Of a stretch of DNA of 64,000 nt, positions 45,170-53,967 are shown one piece after another. Positions within the stretch are counted from its first letter, which is position 1. Each line of letters starts with the position of its first letter. A program made the translations under genes and the position numbers. Source of the stretch: Haladaptatus sp. DYF46 (GTDB lineage Archaea > Halobacteriota > Halobacteria > Halobacteriales > Haladaptataceae). The stretch spans positions 1,950,063-2,014,062 of the forward strand of contig NZ_JAJFAY010000001.1 of the NCBI RefSeq assembly GCF_021083305.1, given 5' to 3'. The notes under the pieces are model-generated. The model did no database searches, was not told the DNA's origin, and was given only the letters and a program-made list of their open reading frames with translations.

Positions 45170-45214
45170 AGGTGAAACTCGGCAGGAGCGGAGAAAGCGA
45201 TGTCGCCGGACGAG

Positions 45215-46642
45215 TCACTCTGCGGGGAGACGTTCGACTCCGGAGAACGAAAACCGTGTGCCACCGGCGTCGCTTTCGCCGATGGAGAGTTGCCACCCGT
45301 GAGAGTCCGCGATCTGTTTGACGATGGACAATCCGAGGCCGGTGCCTGACTCTTCGGTCGAATAGCCGGACTGCAACACCTGTTCGCGGCGTCCTTCGGG
45401 AATCCCGGGACCGTCGTCCCCGACGTAAAACCCGTCGGACATCGTGCCGACGGAGACGGTGACTTCGGGACCGCCGTGTTCGACCGCGTTCCGAAACAGG
45501 TTTGCGAACAGTTCCGTCGTGCGGTCACGGTCGGCGAGGAGTCGTCCGTTCGCGGATTCGGTGTCGAGCGTCGCGGGTTCGCTCTCGATGCCGTCCCACA
45601 CGTCCGCGGCGAACGCTTCGAGGGAAATCGTCTCCGGTTCCAACGTCGTTTCCCCCTCGCGGGCGATTTCGAGCAGGTCGGAGATGATGGCTTCGATTCG
45701 GTCGGCCGCCCTTTCGATTTCGTCGAGATGTTCCGGTTCGCCCGTCTCACGGGCGAGGTTGAGATAGCCGTAGATGATGCTCAACGGGCCACGGAGGTCG
45801 TGTGAGACCTGACTCGCGAACTCATCGAGGCGCTCGTTTTCCTGCACGAGCGCGTCTTCCCACTCCCTGCGCTCGGTCACGTCCCGAACCGCACACACGT
45901 ACTCGTCGTCGGCGACGGCGGAGACGGTGAGCGTCAGCGTGAGCGTGCTCCCGTCCCGTCGTTTGCCCGTGATTTCACCGCTCCACTCCCCGTCGGAATC
46001 GACCGTCGAAACGACCTCCGAGGAGAGGAAGTCCACGGCGTCGTCCGTGAGCGTCGTTCCCCACTTCCGGCCAACGAGCGTCCGGGAGTCGTAGTCGAAC
46101 AACTCGGCGTAGGCCTCGTTGACGTAGTTGAACCGGAAGTCGTTCGTGAGCAAGGCGATACCTTCGCGGGTAGTGTCGATGGCCCGAAAACCCCGGTGAA
46201 CCTGTTTCTCGATGTATCGGCGTGAGACCGCTTGTTTGATTTGCGACGTGAGAGTGACGAACCGAGCGCCCGACGTCCCCTTCTGGAGGTAGTTCGTCGC
46301 GCCCGAGGAGATTGCGCTGCTGGCGACGTCCTCGTTTCCCGTCCCGGTGAACACGATGAACGGGAGGTACGGGCGGGCTTCGCGTACCGTTTCGAGGAGA
46401 TCGAGTCCCGAACCGTCGTCGAGTTCGTAATCGCTGACGACACAGTGGATGCCGATATCGCGTTCGAAAAGATACTCGATAGCGTCGTCGGTGTTCGTGA
46501 CGCAGATGACCCCCTCGATGTCGTCCTCACGTTCCAGCGTCCGCCGAGACAGTCGAAGGAAATCCTCGTCGTTGTCGACGTGAAGAACCCGAAGTCGAGC
46601 GGGAAAGTCGTGACCGATCGAAACCGGATCCACGTTCGCCAT
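45215..46642 (-). CDS. response regulator-PAS-histidine kinase hybrid
   Basis: The 475-residue signalling protein has a receiver domain (about 17-135; phospho-acceptor Asp71 in VVSDYELDDGSG), a PAS domain (about 150-257), HisKA (His281 in SQVSHDLRGPLSII) and HATPase (NLFRNAVEHG, DDGPGIPEG, GTGLGLSIV). It has no transmembrane segment, so it senses a cytoplasmic cue or a partner. The start at 46642 is chosen because TATA-like AGATATATG lies about 30-40 bases upstream; an ATG at 46675 is possible. No partner regulator gene is adjacent. Confidence 0.93.
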   Translation of the reverse strand: MANVDPVSIGHDFPARLRVLHVDNDEDFLRLSRRTLEREDDIEGVICVTNTDDAIEYLFERDIGIHCVVSDYELDDGSGLDLLETVREARPYLPFIVFTGTGNEDVASSAISSGATNYLQKGTSGARFVTLTSQIKQAVSRRYIEKQVHRGFRAIDTTREGIALLTNDFRFNYVNEAYAELFDYDSRTLVGRKWGTTLTDDAVDFLSSEVVSTVDSDGEWSGEITGKRRDGSTLTLTLTVSAVADDEYVCAVRDVTERREWEDALVQENERLDEFASQVSHDLRGPLSIIYGYLNLARETGEPEHLDEIERAADRIEAIISDLLEIAREGETTLEPETISLEAFAADVWDGIESEPATLDTESANGRLLADRDRTTELFANLFRNAVEHGGPEVTVSVGTMSDGFYVGDDGPGIPEGRREQVLQSGYSTEESGTGLGLSIVKQIADSHGWQLSIGESDAGGTRFSFSGVERLPAE

Positions 46643-46736
46643 GTACTTTTCACTATCGAGGGAGCCACAAGGCATATATCTAACTGCTTCAGAATGAATC
46701 GAACTCGTGGCAGTGCTCCCCGTTCGAGTCGCCCGT

Positions 46737-47150
46737 TTACCGGTCCCCGGCGACCCATTTGTGGGAGAAGGCGGTCCCACAGGAACAGTAGGCGTAGGCG
46801 TGGACGACGTCACCGTCGGCGTACAGGCCGCCGACCTCCTCGTTTTGCTCCTCGACGAACGCGAAGACGAACTCCACGTCGTGGTCGCCCTCCGGACAGT
46901 CGCCGCCCGCGAGGTCGGTCGCGACGGTTCCCTCGGTTCCCATCGCTTCCTTCGCGAAACCCATGGCGTCCATGCCGGTGGCCTTCTTGAACACGTTCCG
47001 CCCGGTTTCGCCCGGAACGACCAACAGCAGGCCGCCGGGAACCGGTTCACCGTACTCGGCGAGTTTGTCACCCGAGACGAACGAATCGGCGAGAAAGAGC
47101 GCCACGTCGTCCGGACGCTCGCCCAACAAAAACTCCTCTCGCTTGCTCAT
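46737..47150 (-). CDS. haloarchaeal DUF5807 family protein
   Basis: The 137-residue protein starts MSKREEFLLGERPDDVALFL, a pattern I know from DUF5807. Near the C-terminus CSCGTAFSHKW has two Cys residues. Function unknown. It overlaps the upstream 145-residue gene by four bases and lies downstream of ribosomal protein S6e on the same strand. Confidence 0.85.
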   Translation of the reverse strand: MSKREEFLLGERPDDVALFLADSFVSGDKLAEYGEPVPGGLLLVVPGETGRNVFKKATGMDAMGFAKEAMGTEGTVATDLAGGDCPEGDHDVEFVFAFVEEQNEEVGGLYADGDVVHAYAYCSCGTAFSHKWVAGDR

Positions 47151-47584
47151 TTGTCCTCGACCTGTTGTGCGATGTCGGCGAGGCTTCCGTTCGGCGCTTC
47201 CGTCGCCTCGTACACCGCCCGCGAACCGGGTTCGCGGATGCCGTATTTGTATCCCTCCTCCACCACGTCGATGAGGACCGACTGGCCGAACGAGCGATTG
47301 CTGTCGTCGAACCATTCGGCGAGGCGGTTCTCGCCCTCGCCCGGATTTCGCGCGAGTCGGGGCGTGTCGTACACGCCGCGGATGAGTCGGCCATCGTCGG
47401 TCAACGGCCGTTCGATTCTGGCGCGATACTCCGTGTCGTCCATCACGATGCGGACGATTTCGTCCGCCGGGAACGCTCCCTCGTCGTCCGCGGAAATCTC
47501 GATGTTCGCACGATTCGTCGCACCCGCCTGCGCCAGTGTCGCCCTGACGGTTTCGGTCGTATCACTCGAAACCCGTTGCGTCAT
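47147..47584 (-). CDS. haloarchaeal conserved protein (DUF7112-like)
   Basis: The 145-residue protein has TLAQAGATNRANIEISADDE and FGQSVLIDVVEEGYKYGIRE, consistent with a small beta-barrel-like nucleic-acid-associated protein; that fold idea is inference. It is coupled to the DUF5807 gene downstream and follows S6e after a 42-base gap, so it probably belongs to the same transcript. Confidence 0.75.
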   Translation of the reverse strand: MTQRVSSDTTETVRATLAQAGATNRANIEISADDEGAFPADEIVRIVMDDTEYRARIERPLTDDGRLIRGVYDTPRLARNPGEGENRLAEWFDDSNRSFGQSVLIDVVEEGYKYGIREPGSRAVYEATEAPNGSLADIAQQVEDK

Positions 47585-47626
47585 ACTCGTGAAAAGATTG
47601 TGTAAATGTTTGAGTGTTCCGCCGCG

Positions 47627-48031
47627 TTACTCGTCGTCTTCGTCGCCGTCGCCCTCGCCGTAGAGGGACTCGACGGACTCGTCGCCGTGCTCGCTGATGC
47701 GAACGTTGAGCTGTGCGACGTCCTCGCTGACTTCCTTGCCGCGGACCGAAATGCGTCGTCGCTCGCCGTCTCGCTTGGGGTTGTACCCCGTGCCGCCTTC
47801 GAGGAGGACGTCCTTGAGATCCGGGCCGGCGACGTCGCCGCGCATCGGGCGACCGGCGTTGTCCGAGCCACCGGTGATTTCGACGGAATACCCGTCGAGG
47901 CCGACGGCACCGCCGTCGACTTCCTCGCCGATGGACTTGCCGAGGAATCGGTTCGCATCCTGTCCGTCTATATCGCGCTGATAGGCCACCCCGGAATCGG
48001 GGTCCGCAACGACGACCTGAAAGTTTGCCAT
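47627..48031 (-). CDS. rps6e: 30S ribosomal protein S6e
   Basis: The 134-residue protein matches archaeal S6e: [20 protein letters not shown] at the N-terminus, [20 protein letters not shown] and [17 protein letters not shown] in the core, and the acidic tail EGDGDEDDE. It belongs to the small subunit. The start at 48031 is supported by CCTTTTAGGG, a TATA-like box about 26 bases upstream. Confidence 0.97.
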   Translation of the reverse strand: MANFQVVVADPDSGVAYQRDIDGQDANRFLGKSIGEEVDGGAVGLDGYSVEITGGSDNAGRPMRGDVAGPDLKDVLLEGGTGYNPKRDGERRRISVRGKEVSEDVAQLNVRISEHGDESVESLYGEGDGDEDDE

Positions 48032-48131
48032 ACGGAACGAATATCGGTCACACCCTAAAAGGACATCGAAACCCACTCTCTCGGACGAAACCGCTTTCCG
48101 GCGTCCGGTCGTGTTTCGGAGGCAGGGGAGG

Positions 48132-49457
48132 ATGACAGACGCATATTATTTCGTCAGCGACCTTCACGTGGGGGGCGACGAACAGCTACAGGAGTGTGAG
48201 TTCGAAGACGAGTTCGTCGAGTTCCTACGGACGCTCGAAACGACGGACGAGGAGGCCGAACTGATAATCCTCGGCGACGCGTTCGGCCTGTGGGAGTTCA
48301 CCCAATCGGCCGGGATGACGAAGTTCGACCTGCTCGTCGAACACCACCCGAAACTGTTCGAGCAGTTTCGGAGGACGGGCGAGAACGTCCGCATCACGCT
48401 CATTCCCGGCAATCACGACGCCGAACTGGCGGGGTATCCCGAGTACGTGGAGCGACTGGCCGAGTACAACGTCACGCTCGACCCGACGCTCTCGCTGACC
48501 AGACGCGTCGCCGGGAAGAAGATATGGATAGAACACGGCATGCAGGAGGACGCGCACAACCGAATGCCCGAGTTCGGCAACCCGCGGGCCAACCCGCTCG
48601 GCTACTTCGTCAACCGCCACATCACGGGGAAGGCCGGACAGCTCTCGGGGCGGGGGAAGTACAACTGGCTCAAGGACATCCAGTCGCTCACGCCGTTGGA
48701 GGAGATTCCGGACTGGATAGCGTCGAACTACTTCTACCGCGAGATGAGTCCGTTCCTGCGATACGGCGCGCTGCCGTTCCTGTTGTTGTTTCAGGTCAGT
48801 CTCATCTACCTCGTCGCCCTCGTGGTGGAGGCGACCGGCGTGCTCGGGTCACACATCGTCACGAACGCCACGACCTCGTTTCTCCGCCAACTGGGCTTGG
48901 TCGGCGACGTCGTCGAGTTCGTCATCTACGTCAACCTCGTCGTCGTGGCCCTCCTGTTCGTCATCTCGATACCGCTGTACTTCTTCGCCCGCGACGTGCG
49001 AAAGACGCTCGAACGGTTCGGCCTCGTCAGGAAGGAGAAACCCGACGAACCGTCGGACGCACCCTACGTCGCCGCCGCCGAGGACGTGTTCGAGGAGTAT
49101 CCCGACGTCGTGGCGTACATCTACGGCCACACCCACCGCGTCTCGCTGACGAAGGTCGGCGAGCGCGTCATCATCAACACCGGAACGTGGCTCAAGCGAC
49201 TGCACCGGACCTCGACCATCGTCGGCATCCTCCCGCCGGTGTACTACCCCTCGTACCGGTTGAACTACTTCCGAATCGGCGAGGAAGCGGGAAACGTCGT
49301 CGTCGACTACCACACCATCGAGAAGGAAGCGCCGAAGGAGTTGACGTTCCTCCAACGACTGCTGACTCGGCGGCCGAAGCGGGAGGCGAAGATTCCCGAC
49401 CGAACCGTCATCGAGGCGTCCGAAAAGGAAGTGGTGGAGTCGGCGGGGAAGGAGTAG
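48132..49457 (+). CDS. membrane-associated metallophosphoesterase
   Basis: The 441-residue protein has calcineurin-type metal motifs: [11 protein letters not shown] (D-x-H), [18 protein letters not shown], and the distal [10 protein letters not shown]. Two hydrophobic helices (about residues 219-242 and 264-290) are inserted between the third and last motifs, anchoring the enzyme to the membrane. The substrate may be a lipid head group such as a UDP-activated or CDP-activated precursor, as in LpxH-like enzymes, but that is only inferred. Confidence 0.9.
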   Translation: MTDAYYFVSDLHVGGDEQLQECEFEDEFVEFLRTLETTDEEAELIILGDAFGLWEFTQSAGMTKFDLLVEHHPKLFEQFRRTGENVRITLIPGNHDAELAGYPEYVERLAEYNVTLDPTLSLTRRVAGKKIWIEHGMQEDAHNRMPEFGNPRANPLGYFVNRHITGKAGQLSGRGKYNWLKDIQSLTPLEEIPDWIASNYFYREMSPFLRYGALPFLLLFQVSLIYLVALVVEATGVLGSHIVTNATTSFLRQLGLVGDVVEFVIYVNLVVVALLFVISIPLYFFARDVRKTLERFGLVRKEKPDEPSDAPYVAAAEDVFEEYPDVVAYIYGHTHRVSLTKVGERVIINTGTWLKRLHRTSTIVGILPPVYYPSYRLNYFRIGEEAGNVVVDYHTIEKEAPKELTFLQRLLTRRPKREAKIPDRTVIEASEKEVVESAGKE

Positions 49458-49528
49458 CCGAAATACAATCGGTGACGCGTTTCGGAAAATCACAGACCTT
49501 ATCGTCCGTTGACTGATTGTGGAACTCG

Positions 49529-50326
49529 ATGGAGTTCGCGCGACAGAACGGAGAGAGCGCCGAGATGACCGGATTTCTGCCGATTCTGTTGGCGAACCTC
49601 GTTCCGCTCGGTGGCTTCATCTGGTTCGACTGGTACATCCGAGAGCTGTTGGTGATTTACTGGATAGAAATCGTCGTCACCCTCGTGCTGTACAGCGGTG
49701 CCGCGCTCTTCGCCGAGCGACGTGTCGTGCTTGAGGGACGGACGATGTTCCTTCCCGGCATCGGCAGGGACACGGAGTTGGACGAGTCGAAGTGGGATAC
49801 CGACCCGGACGGAATTCGACTCGCGGGATGGTTGCCACCACTGTATCGTCGGAACGTCGGACTGGTGGCGTGGTCGCTGGTTTGGGGTGTCGGCTTCTCG
49901 GCGTTGCCACTCGCACTGTACCGGTCCACCATCGAGTCGGCCATCACCCCGGCCGTCGTCGGGTCGGCCCTGATCATGGCCGTCTCGCAACTCGCCAGGG
50001 TCCGCCGCGAGTTCTTCGGCAACCACGAGTACGAGACGATGTCCGTACACATGGTCCTCGAAATCCCCTGTCGAATCATCGCATTCATGGCCATCTGGAT
50101 GATGCTCCTTCACGTCGCGGGCATGTTCTTTCTCGTCGGAGCGGTGGTGATGTTCGAGGATATCGCGCGGAGCGTACTGACGAGAAATGTCATCGAAATA
50201 TGCTACGTGACGGCCGTACTGCTCGGCAAGTTCACCGTCGAGTGGTCGCAGTTCCGGGTGAACCACGCGGAAAATCCCGGCCGAATCGCCGACTGGTTCA
50301 CACCGCAGGACCCGCTGGCGGAGTAG
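49529..50326 (+). CDS. DUF6498-type integral membrane protein
   Basis: The 265-residue protein has about six hydrophobic helices. The N-terminal region LANLVPLGGFIWFDWYIREL and LVIYWIEIVV resembles the DUF6498 family, common in haloarchaea with unknown role. A TATA-like CCTTATCG at about 49496-49503 supports the ATG at 49529 as a leaderless start. The metallophosphoesterase lies 70 bases upstream. Confidence 0.8.
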   Translation: MEFARQNGESAEMTGFLPILLANLVPLGGFIWFDWYIRELLVIYWIEIVVTLVLYSGAALFAERRVVLEGRTMFLPGIGRDTELDESKWDTDPDGIRLAGWLPPLYRRNVGLVAWSLVWGVGFSALPLALYRSTIESAITPAVVGSALIMAVSQLARVRREFFGNHEYETMSVHMVLEIPCRIIAFMAIWMMLLHVAGMFFLVGAVVMFEDIARSVLTRNVIEICYVTAVLLGKFTVEWSQFRVNHAENPGRIADWFTPQDPLAE

Positions 50327-50338
50327 ATACCTCGTTTG

Positions 50339-50860
50339 ATGGTTGATCCCGCAGTCGTTGGGTGCATGGGCAGTGCAAGAACGGTACAAATCTGTCGGAC
50401 GGCTCAACCGGAGGACCCGAGAGCCACCGTTTCCGTCGAGATGATTACCGCGAATATCACGGAGGAATCCACGGCAGTCGTCGAAATCGGGCTGACGTGG
50501 AAGGGAGACGCGTCGGTACTCCTGTTCGGAAACACCGCCCCAATCGAACTGCCCTGCCGTTGTTCTCGACCCGAAACCGGTCCGGTACTGCTCCCGTCCC
50601 CTAACGGGTACGAACGACGAGAGGACGAGCCCGAATGCTGGAAACCGAATCTCCCGGAGGACGACGATTTCGGCCATCCGCTGGGTCTCATGCGGAGGGA
50701 AGTCGAACGAGGAGAACTGCTTTCCTGCCGAGTGGAAATCTGGGGAGACCATCGGTCGAAAAGCTGTCTCGAACCGGGCGAGTACTCGTTCCGAGAGACG
50801 CTCTCTGTCGAGAACGAGGGGCACAACGAGTGGGGATTCACGATTCGAATCGAGAACTGA
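50339..50860 (+). CDS. conserved hypothetical, possibly an N-terminally truncated lipoprotein
   Basis: The protein has about 173 residues and one immunoglobulin-like beta domain (VSVEMITANITEESTAVVEI, FRETLSVENEGHNEWGFTIR). The N-terminus MVDPAVVGCMGS contains what looks like a lipobox (VVGC), but the hydrophobic signal helix that should precede it is missing. Haloarchaeal relatives of this type are surface lipoproteins. It may be a decayed copy, or the true start may lie in an undetected frame. Confidence 0.55.
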   Translation: MVDPAVVGCMGSARTVQICRTAQPEDPRATVSVEMITANITEESTAVVEIGLTWKGDASVLLFGNTAPIELPCRCSRPETGPVLLPSPNGYERREDEPECWKPNLPEDDDFGHPLGLMRREVERGELLSCRVEIWGDHRSKSCLEPGEYSFRETLSVENEGHNEWGFTIRIEN

Positions 50861-51030
50861 AATCGACCGAGTAGCTTTTCACGAAAATAGAAAGCACCCG
50901 AACAAGCGAACGAAGTGAGCGATAGGCACGCCGCATTTTCAGCGAACTAGCAACCGTACCGCGAGCCACGAGGCGCGGAGCGCCTCGGGAGCGCGGGCCG
51001 ACGACTGAGCGGAGTGAAACGAAGCGAAGG
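50861..51030. other. intergenic region with palindromes
   Basis: The stretch has a purine-rich run typical of haloarchaeal extragenic repeats and a hairpin GAGGCGCGGAGCGCCTC at 50970-50986. It leads into the terminator-like element on the right. No gene. Confidence 0.5.
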
Positions 51031-51120
51031 AGGAGTGCTTTTGGTCGAGCTTTTACAGGGAGACGGCCAGCGCCCGGACGAATCGTCCGGGCGCTGGCCG
51101 TCGACCGTCGTAAAAGGTCG
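51031..51120 (+). repeat. extragenic element with perfect 19-bp hairpin, related to the aminopeptidase spacer
   Basis: AGGAGTGCTTTTGGTCGAGC is followed by CTTTTACAGGGAG, a perfect hairpin (51062-51080 and 51084-51102, loop AAT) and CGTCGTAAAAGGTCG. The same order (GGAGT-T tract-GTCCAGATTTTTG-hairpin-CGACGAGTAAAAAGGTGG) occurs at 16602-16668. It may also terminate the convergent transcripts on both sides. Confidence 0.7.
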
Positions 51121-51121
51121 T

Positions 51122-52594
51122 TTAGAAGGGGTAGCGTCGCTGGTCGCGCTGCACCGAAATCCACTTCTCCTGCGTGAGTTCCTCGACGATGGCGTCGCCG
51201 TCGTAGCGACCGATTCCGGAGCCTTTCACGCCGCCGAAGGGGACGTGGGGTTCCTCGTTGATGGGTTGGTCGTTGATGTGAACCATCCCGGCGTCGATGG
51301 CGTCGGCGAGGTCCTGTGCGCGGCCGAGGTCGCCCGCGTGGACCGAGGCGGCCAGTCCGTACTCGGTGTCGTTGGCGAGTTCGACGGCCTCCTCGTCGGA
51401 GGAGAACGGGATGACCGGCGCGGTCGGACCGAACGTCTCGTTGCAGGACGCGGCCATGTCGTTTGTCGCACCGGAGAGGACGGTCGGTTTGACGAACAGG
51501 CCGTCGTGGTGGCCGCCGGTTTCGAGGGTCGCGCCCTCCTCGACGGTCGAGTCGATGTAGTCGAGAATCTGGTCACGCGCGCCCTCGTCGATGATGGGAC
51601 CGATGACGTTGTCGCGGTCGGTCGGGTCGCCGATGGGGAGTTCCTCCGCGCGCTCGGTCAGTTTCTCGACGTACTCGTCGTACACGTCCTCGTGGACGAG
51701 GTGGCGGTTGATGGAGATGCAGACCTGCCCCTGGTGGAGGAACGACCCGAACACGGCGGAATCGATGGCGGCGTCGAGGTCCGCGTCCTCGGTGACCACG
51801 TGGGGGTTGTTCCCGCCGAGTTCCATCGCGGGGAGCGCGAGGTTCTCGGCCGCGAGGCTGGCCACGTGCTTGCCTACTTCCGTCGACCCCGTGAACGCCA
51901 TCACGTCGAGTTCGGGGTGGGTCGCCATCCGGTCGCCGATTTCCGAGCCCTTGCCGGGGACGACGTTGAGCAGTCCCTCGGGGAGTCCGGCCTCCTCGAA
52001 GAGTTCGGCGAGGAGCAGGCCGCCGGTGACGGGCGTCGGCGAGGCGGGTTTGAGAACGACCGCGTTCCCGAGCGCCAGCGCGGGCGCGACGGCGCGCATC
52101 GAGAGGTTGAACGGGAAGTTCCACGGCGAGATGACGCCGACGACGCCCATGGGAATCCGCTTGACGTGGTTTTCCTTCCCCGGAATCATCGAGTCCTTGA
52201 TTTCGCCGCCAACGCGGAAGGGAAACTCGGTAGACTGGTTGGTGATTCCCTTGGCGGTCTGCCACTCCGCGTAGGCTTTGATGCTCGCGCTCCCCGACTC
52301 GACCGCCAGCGAGTGGAGAATGTCGTTTCGGTGTTCGTCCAGCAGGTCGAGCGCGGACTGGATGACGCCGATTCGCTTGGCCGGGGGTTGGTCGGCCCAC
52401 TCCGACTGTGCGGCGGCGGCGGCCTCGTAGGCGCGGTTCACGTCGTCCTCGGTCGCGGCCGGGACGGACGTAATCTGCTCCTGCGTCGCCGGGTTCATCA
52501 CGTCGATTTCGTCCCGGTCGCCGCCGGGTATCCATTCGCCGTCGATGTAGAGGGCGTTCCAGTCGCCATCCAAGGTGTAGGCTCTGTCCGACAT
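51122..52594 (-). CDS. aldehyde dehydrogenase (NAD(P)-dependent)
   Basis: The 490-residue enzyme oxidises an aldehyde to the acid. It has the Rossmann region GVVGVISPWNFPFNLSMRAV, cofactor-binding AFTGSTEVGKHVA, the general base Glu in AMELGGNNPHVV, the catalytic Cys in HQGQVCISINRHLVHEDVYD, and ETFGPTAPVIPF toward the C-terminus. It resembles benzaldehyde/vanillin-type dehydrogenases. The ATG at 52594 gives the normal family length; an in-frame ATG upstream would overlap the divergent nuclease gene. Confidence 0.94.
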   Translation of the reverse strand: MSDRAYTLDGDWNALYIDGEWIPGGDRDEIDVMNPATQEQITSVPAATEDDVNRAYEAAAAAQSEWADQPPAKRIGVIQSALDLLDEHRNDILHSLAVESGSASIKAYAEWQTAKGITNQSTEFPFRVGGEIKDSMIPGKENHVKRIPMGVVGVISPWNFPFNLSMRAVAPALALGNAVVLKPASPTPVTGGLLLAELFEEAGLPEGLLNVVPGKGSEIGDRMATHPELDVMAFTGSTEVGKHVASLAAENLALPAMELGGNNPHVVTEDADLDAAIDSAVFGSFLHQGQVCISINRHLVHEDVYDEYVEKLTERAEELPIGDPTDRDNVIGPIIDEGARDQILDYIDSTVEEGATLETGGHHDGLFVKPTVLSGATNDMAASCNETFGPTAPVIPFSSDEEAVELANDTEYGLAASVHAGDLGRAQDLADAIDAGMVHINDQPINEEPHVPFGGVKGSGIGRYDGDAIVEELTQEKWISVQRDQRRYPF

Positions 52595-52707
52595 CACCCT
52601 GAACTCGGGCGTTCGTGGTGATAAATGGTCAGGAACCGGCGGCGTGGCGGTTTCCGACACGCGACCGAACCGACGAAGAAAAACGGCTTCGCCCGTTACT
52701 CCCCCCA

Positions 52708-53967
52708 ATGAATATTCAGTTTCTCGGCGGGGCGCGCGAGGTGGGTCGAAGCGCGATTCTCGTCAACGACTCCCTCCTCCTCGATTACGGGATGTTGACG
52801 GGGAACCCGCCCCAGTACCCGGTCGGCGACGTGGACCCGGACGCGGTGGTCGTCACCCACGGGCATCTGGACCACGTCGGCCTGCTTCCGTCCCTCCTCT
52901 CGAGGGACGACTGGCCGCCGATTCACTGGACGCCGCCGACGTACGAACTGACGCGACTGCTGGCGCGCGACACGCTGAAACTGCACGGCGGGAGCTACGA
53001 CTGTCCGTTCACCGGCGCGGAAATCAAGCGGTTGACGCAGGTATCCGAACCGCACGGCTACCGGGAACCGTTCGAGGCGGCCGGACACGAAATCACGTTT
53101 TTCAACGCTGGACACATCCCGGGAAGCGCCCACGTGTTGGTGGACGACGGCGAGACGCGACTGCTTTACACGGGCGACTTCCACACCGGCGACCAGCGGT
53201 TGCTGTCGGGTACCACGGCACGGCCCGACGCGGATATCGTCCTCTGCGAGAGCACCTACTCGGACGTGGACCGCGGGGACCGGGCCGCGACGGAACGGCA
53301 GTTCGCGGAGAGCGTCGAGACGACGGTGTGGGAGGGCGGCACCGTCGTCGTCCCCGCGTTCGCCATCGGCAGAACGCAGGAGATGCTGATGGTGTGTGAA
53401 GCACACGACATCGACTGCTACGTGGACGGGATGGGAACGCAGGTGACGCGGATGCTCCGCCAGCAGTCCGAGTTCGTCCGCGACCCCGACGCCCTCCAAC
53501 GGGCCGTCTCCAACGCGCGGTTCGTGACGGGCAAAAACGGCCAGCGCAAGCGAATCGCACGGAAGAACACCGTCATCGTGACCACCTCCGGGATGCTCAC
53601 CGGCGGCCCGGCGATGACCTACATCCCCGAAATCCGGGCCAACCCGGTCAACAAGATCGCGATGACGGGCTATCAGGTCGAGGGAACGCCCGGCCGGGAC
53701 CTCCTCGAACACGGGCGGGGCGAAATCGACGGCCGGGTCATGCCCGTCAGCGCGCAGGTCGAGTCCTACGACTTCTCCGCCCACGCCGACCGCGACGGCC
53801 TGCTCTCGTTTCTCGATTCCTACCGCGACGCGGCGGTGCTCGTCAACCACGGGGACAGGTGCGACGCGTTCGCCGAGGAATTGGGTGCCGACGGCTACGA
53901 CGCGGACGCGCCCGAGTTAGGCAGTCGGTACGAAATCGCCGGGGACGGCGCGACGACTCGCGTTTAA
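52708..53967 (+). CDS. beta-CASP metallo-beta-lactamase fold RNA nuclease
   Basis: The 419-residue protein has HGHLDHVG (metal ligands), a distal LLYTGDFHTGDQ, the beta-CASP segment VVVPAFAIGRTQEMLMV, and GMLTGGPAMTYIPEI followed by QVESYDFSAHADRDG and VNHGD. These are features of archaeal CPSF/Int11-like nucleases that process RNA ends. It has no N-terminal KH domains, so it is the shorter aCPSF2-like class. Divergent from the aldehyde dehydrogenase. Confidence 0.94.
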   Translation: MNIQFLGGAREVGRSAILVNDSLLLDYGMLTGNPPQYPVGDVDPDAVVVTHGHLDHVGLLPSLLSRDDWPPIHWTPPTYELTRLLARDTLKLHGGSYDCPFTGAEIKRLTQVSEPHGYREPFEAAGHEITFFNAGHIPGSAHVLVDDGETRLLYTGDFHTGDQRLLSGTTARPDADIVLCESTYSDVDRGDRAATERQFAESVETTVWEGGTVVVPAFAIGRTQEMLMVCEAHDIDCYVDGMGTQVTRMLRQQSEFVRDPDALQRAVSNARFVTGKNGQRKRIARKNTVIVTTSGMLTGGPAMTYIPEIRANPVNKIAMTGYQVEGTPGRDLLEHGRGEIDGRVMPVSAQVESYDFSAHADRDGLLSFLDSYRDAAVLVNHGDRCDAFAEELGADGYDADAPELGSRYEIAGDGATTRV

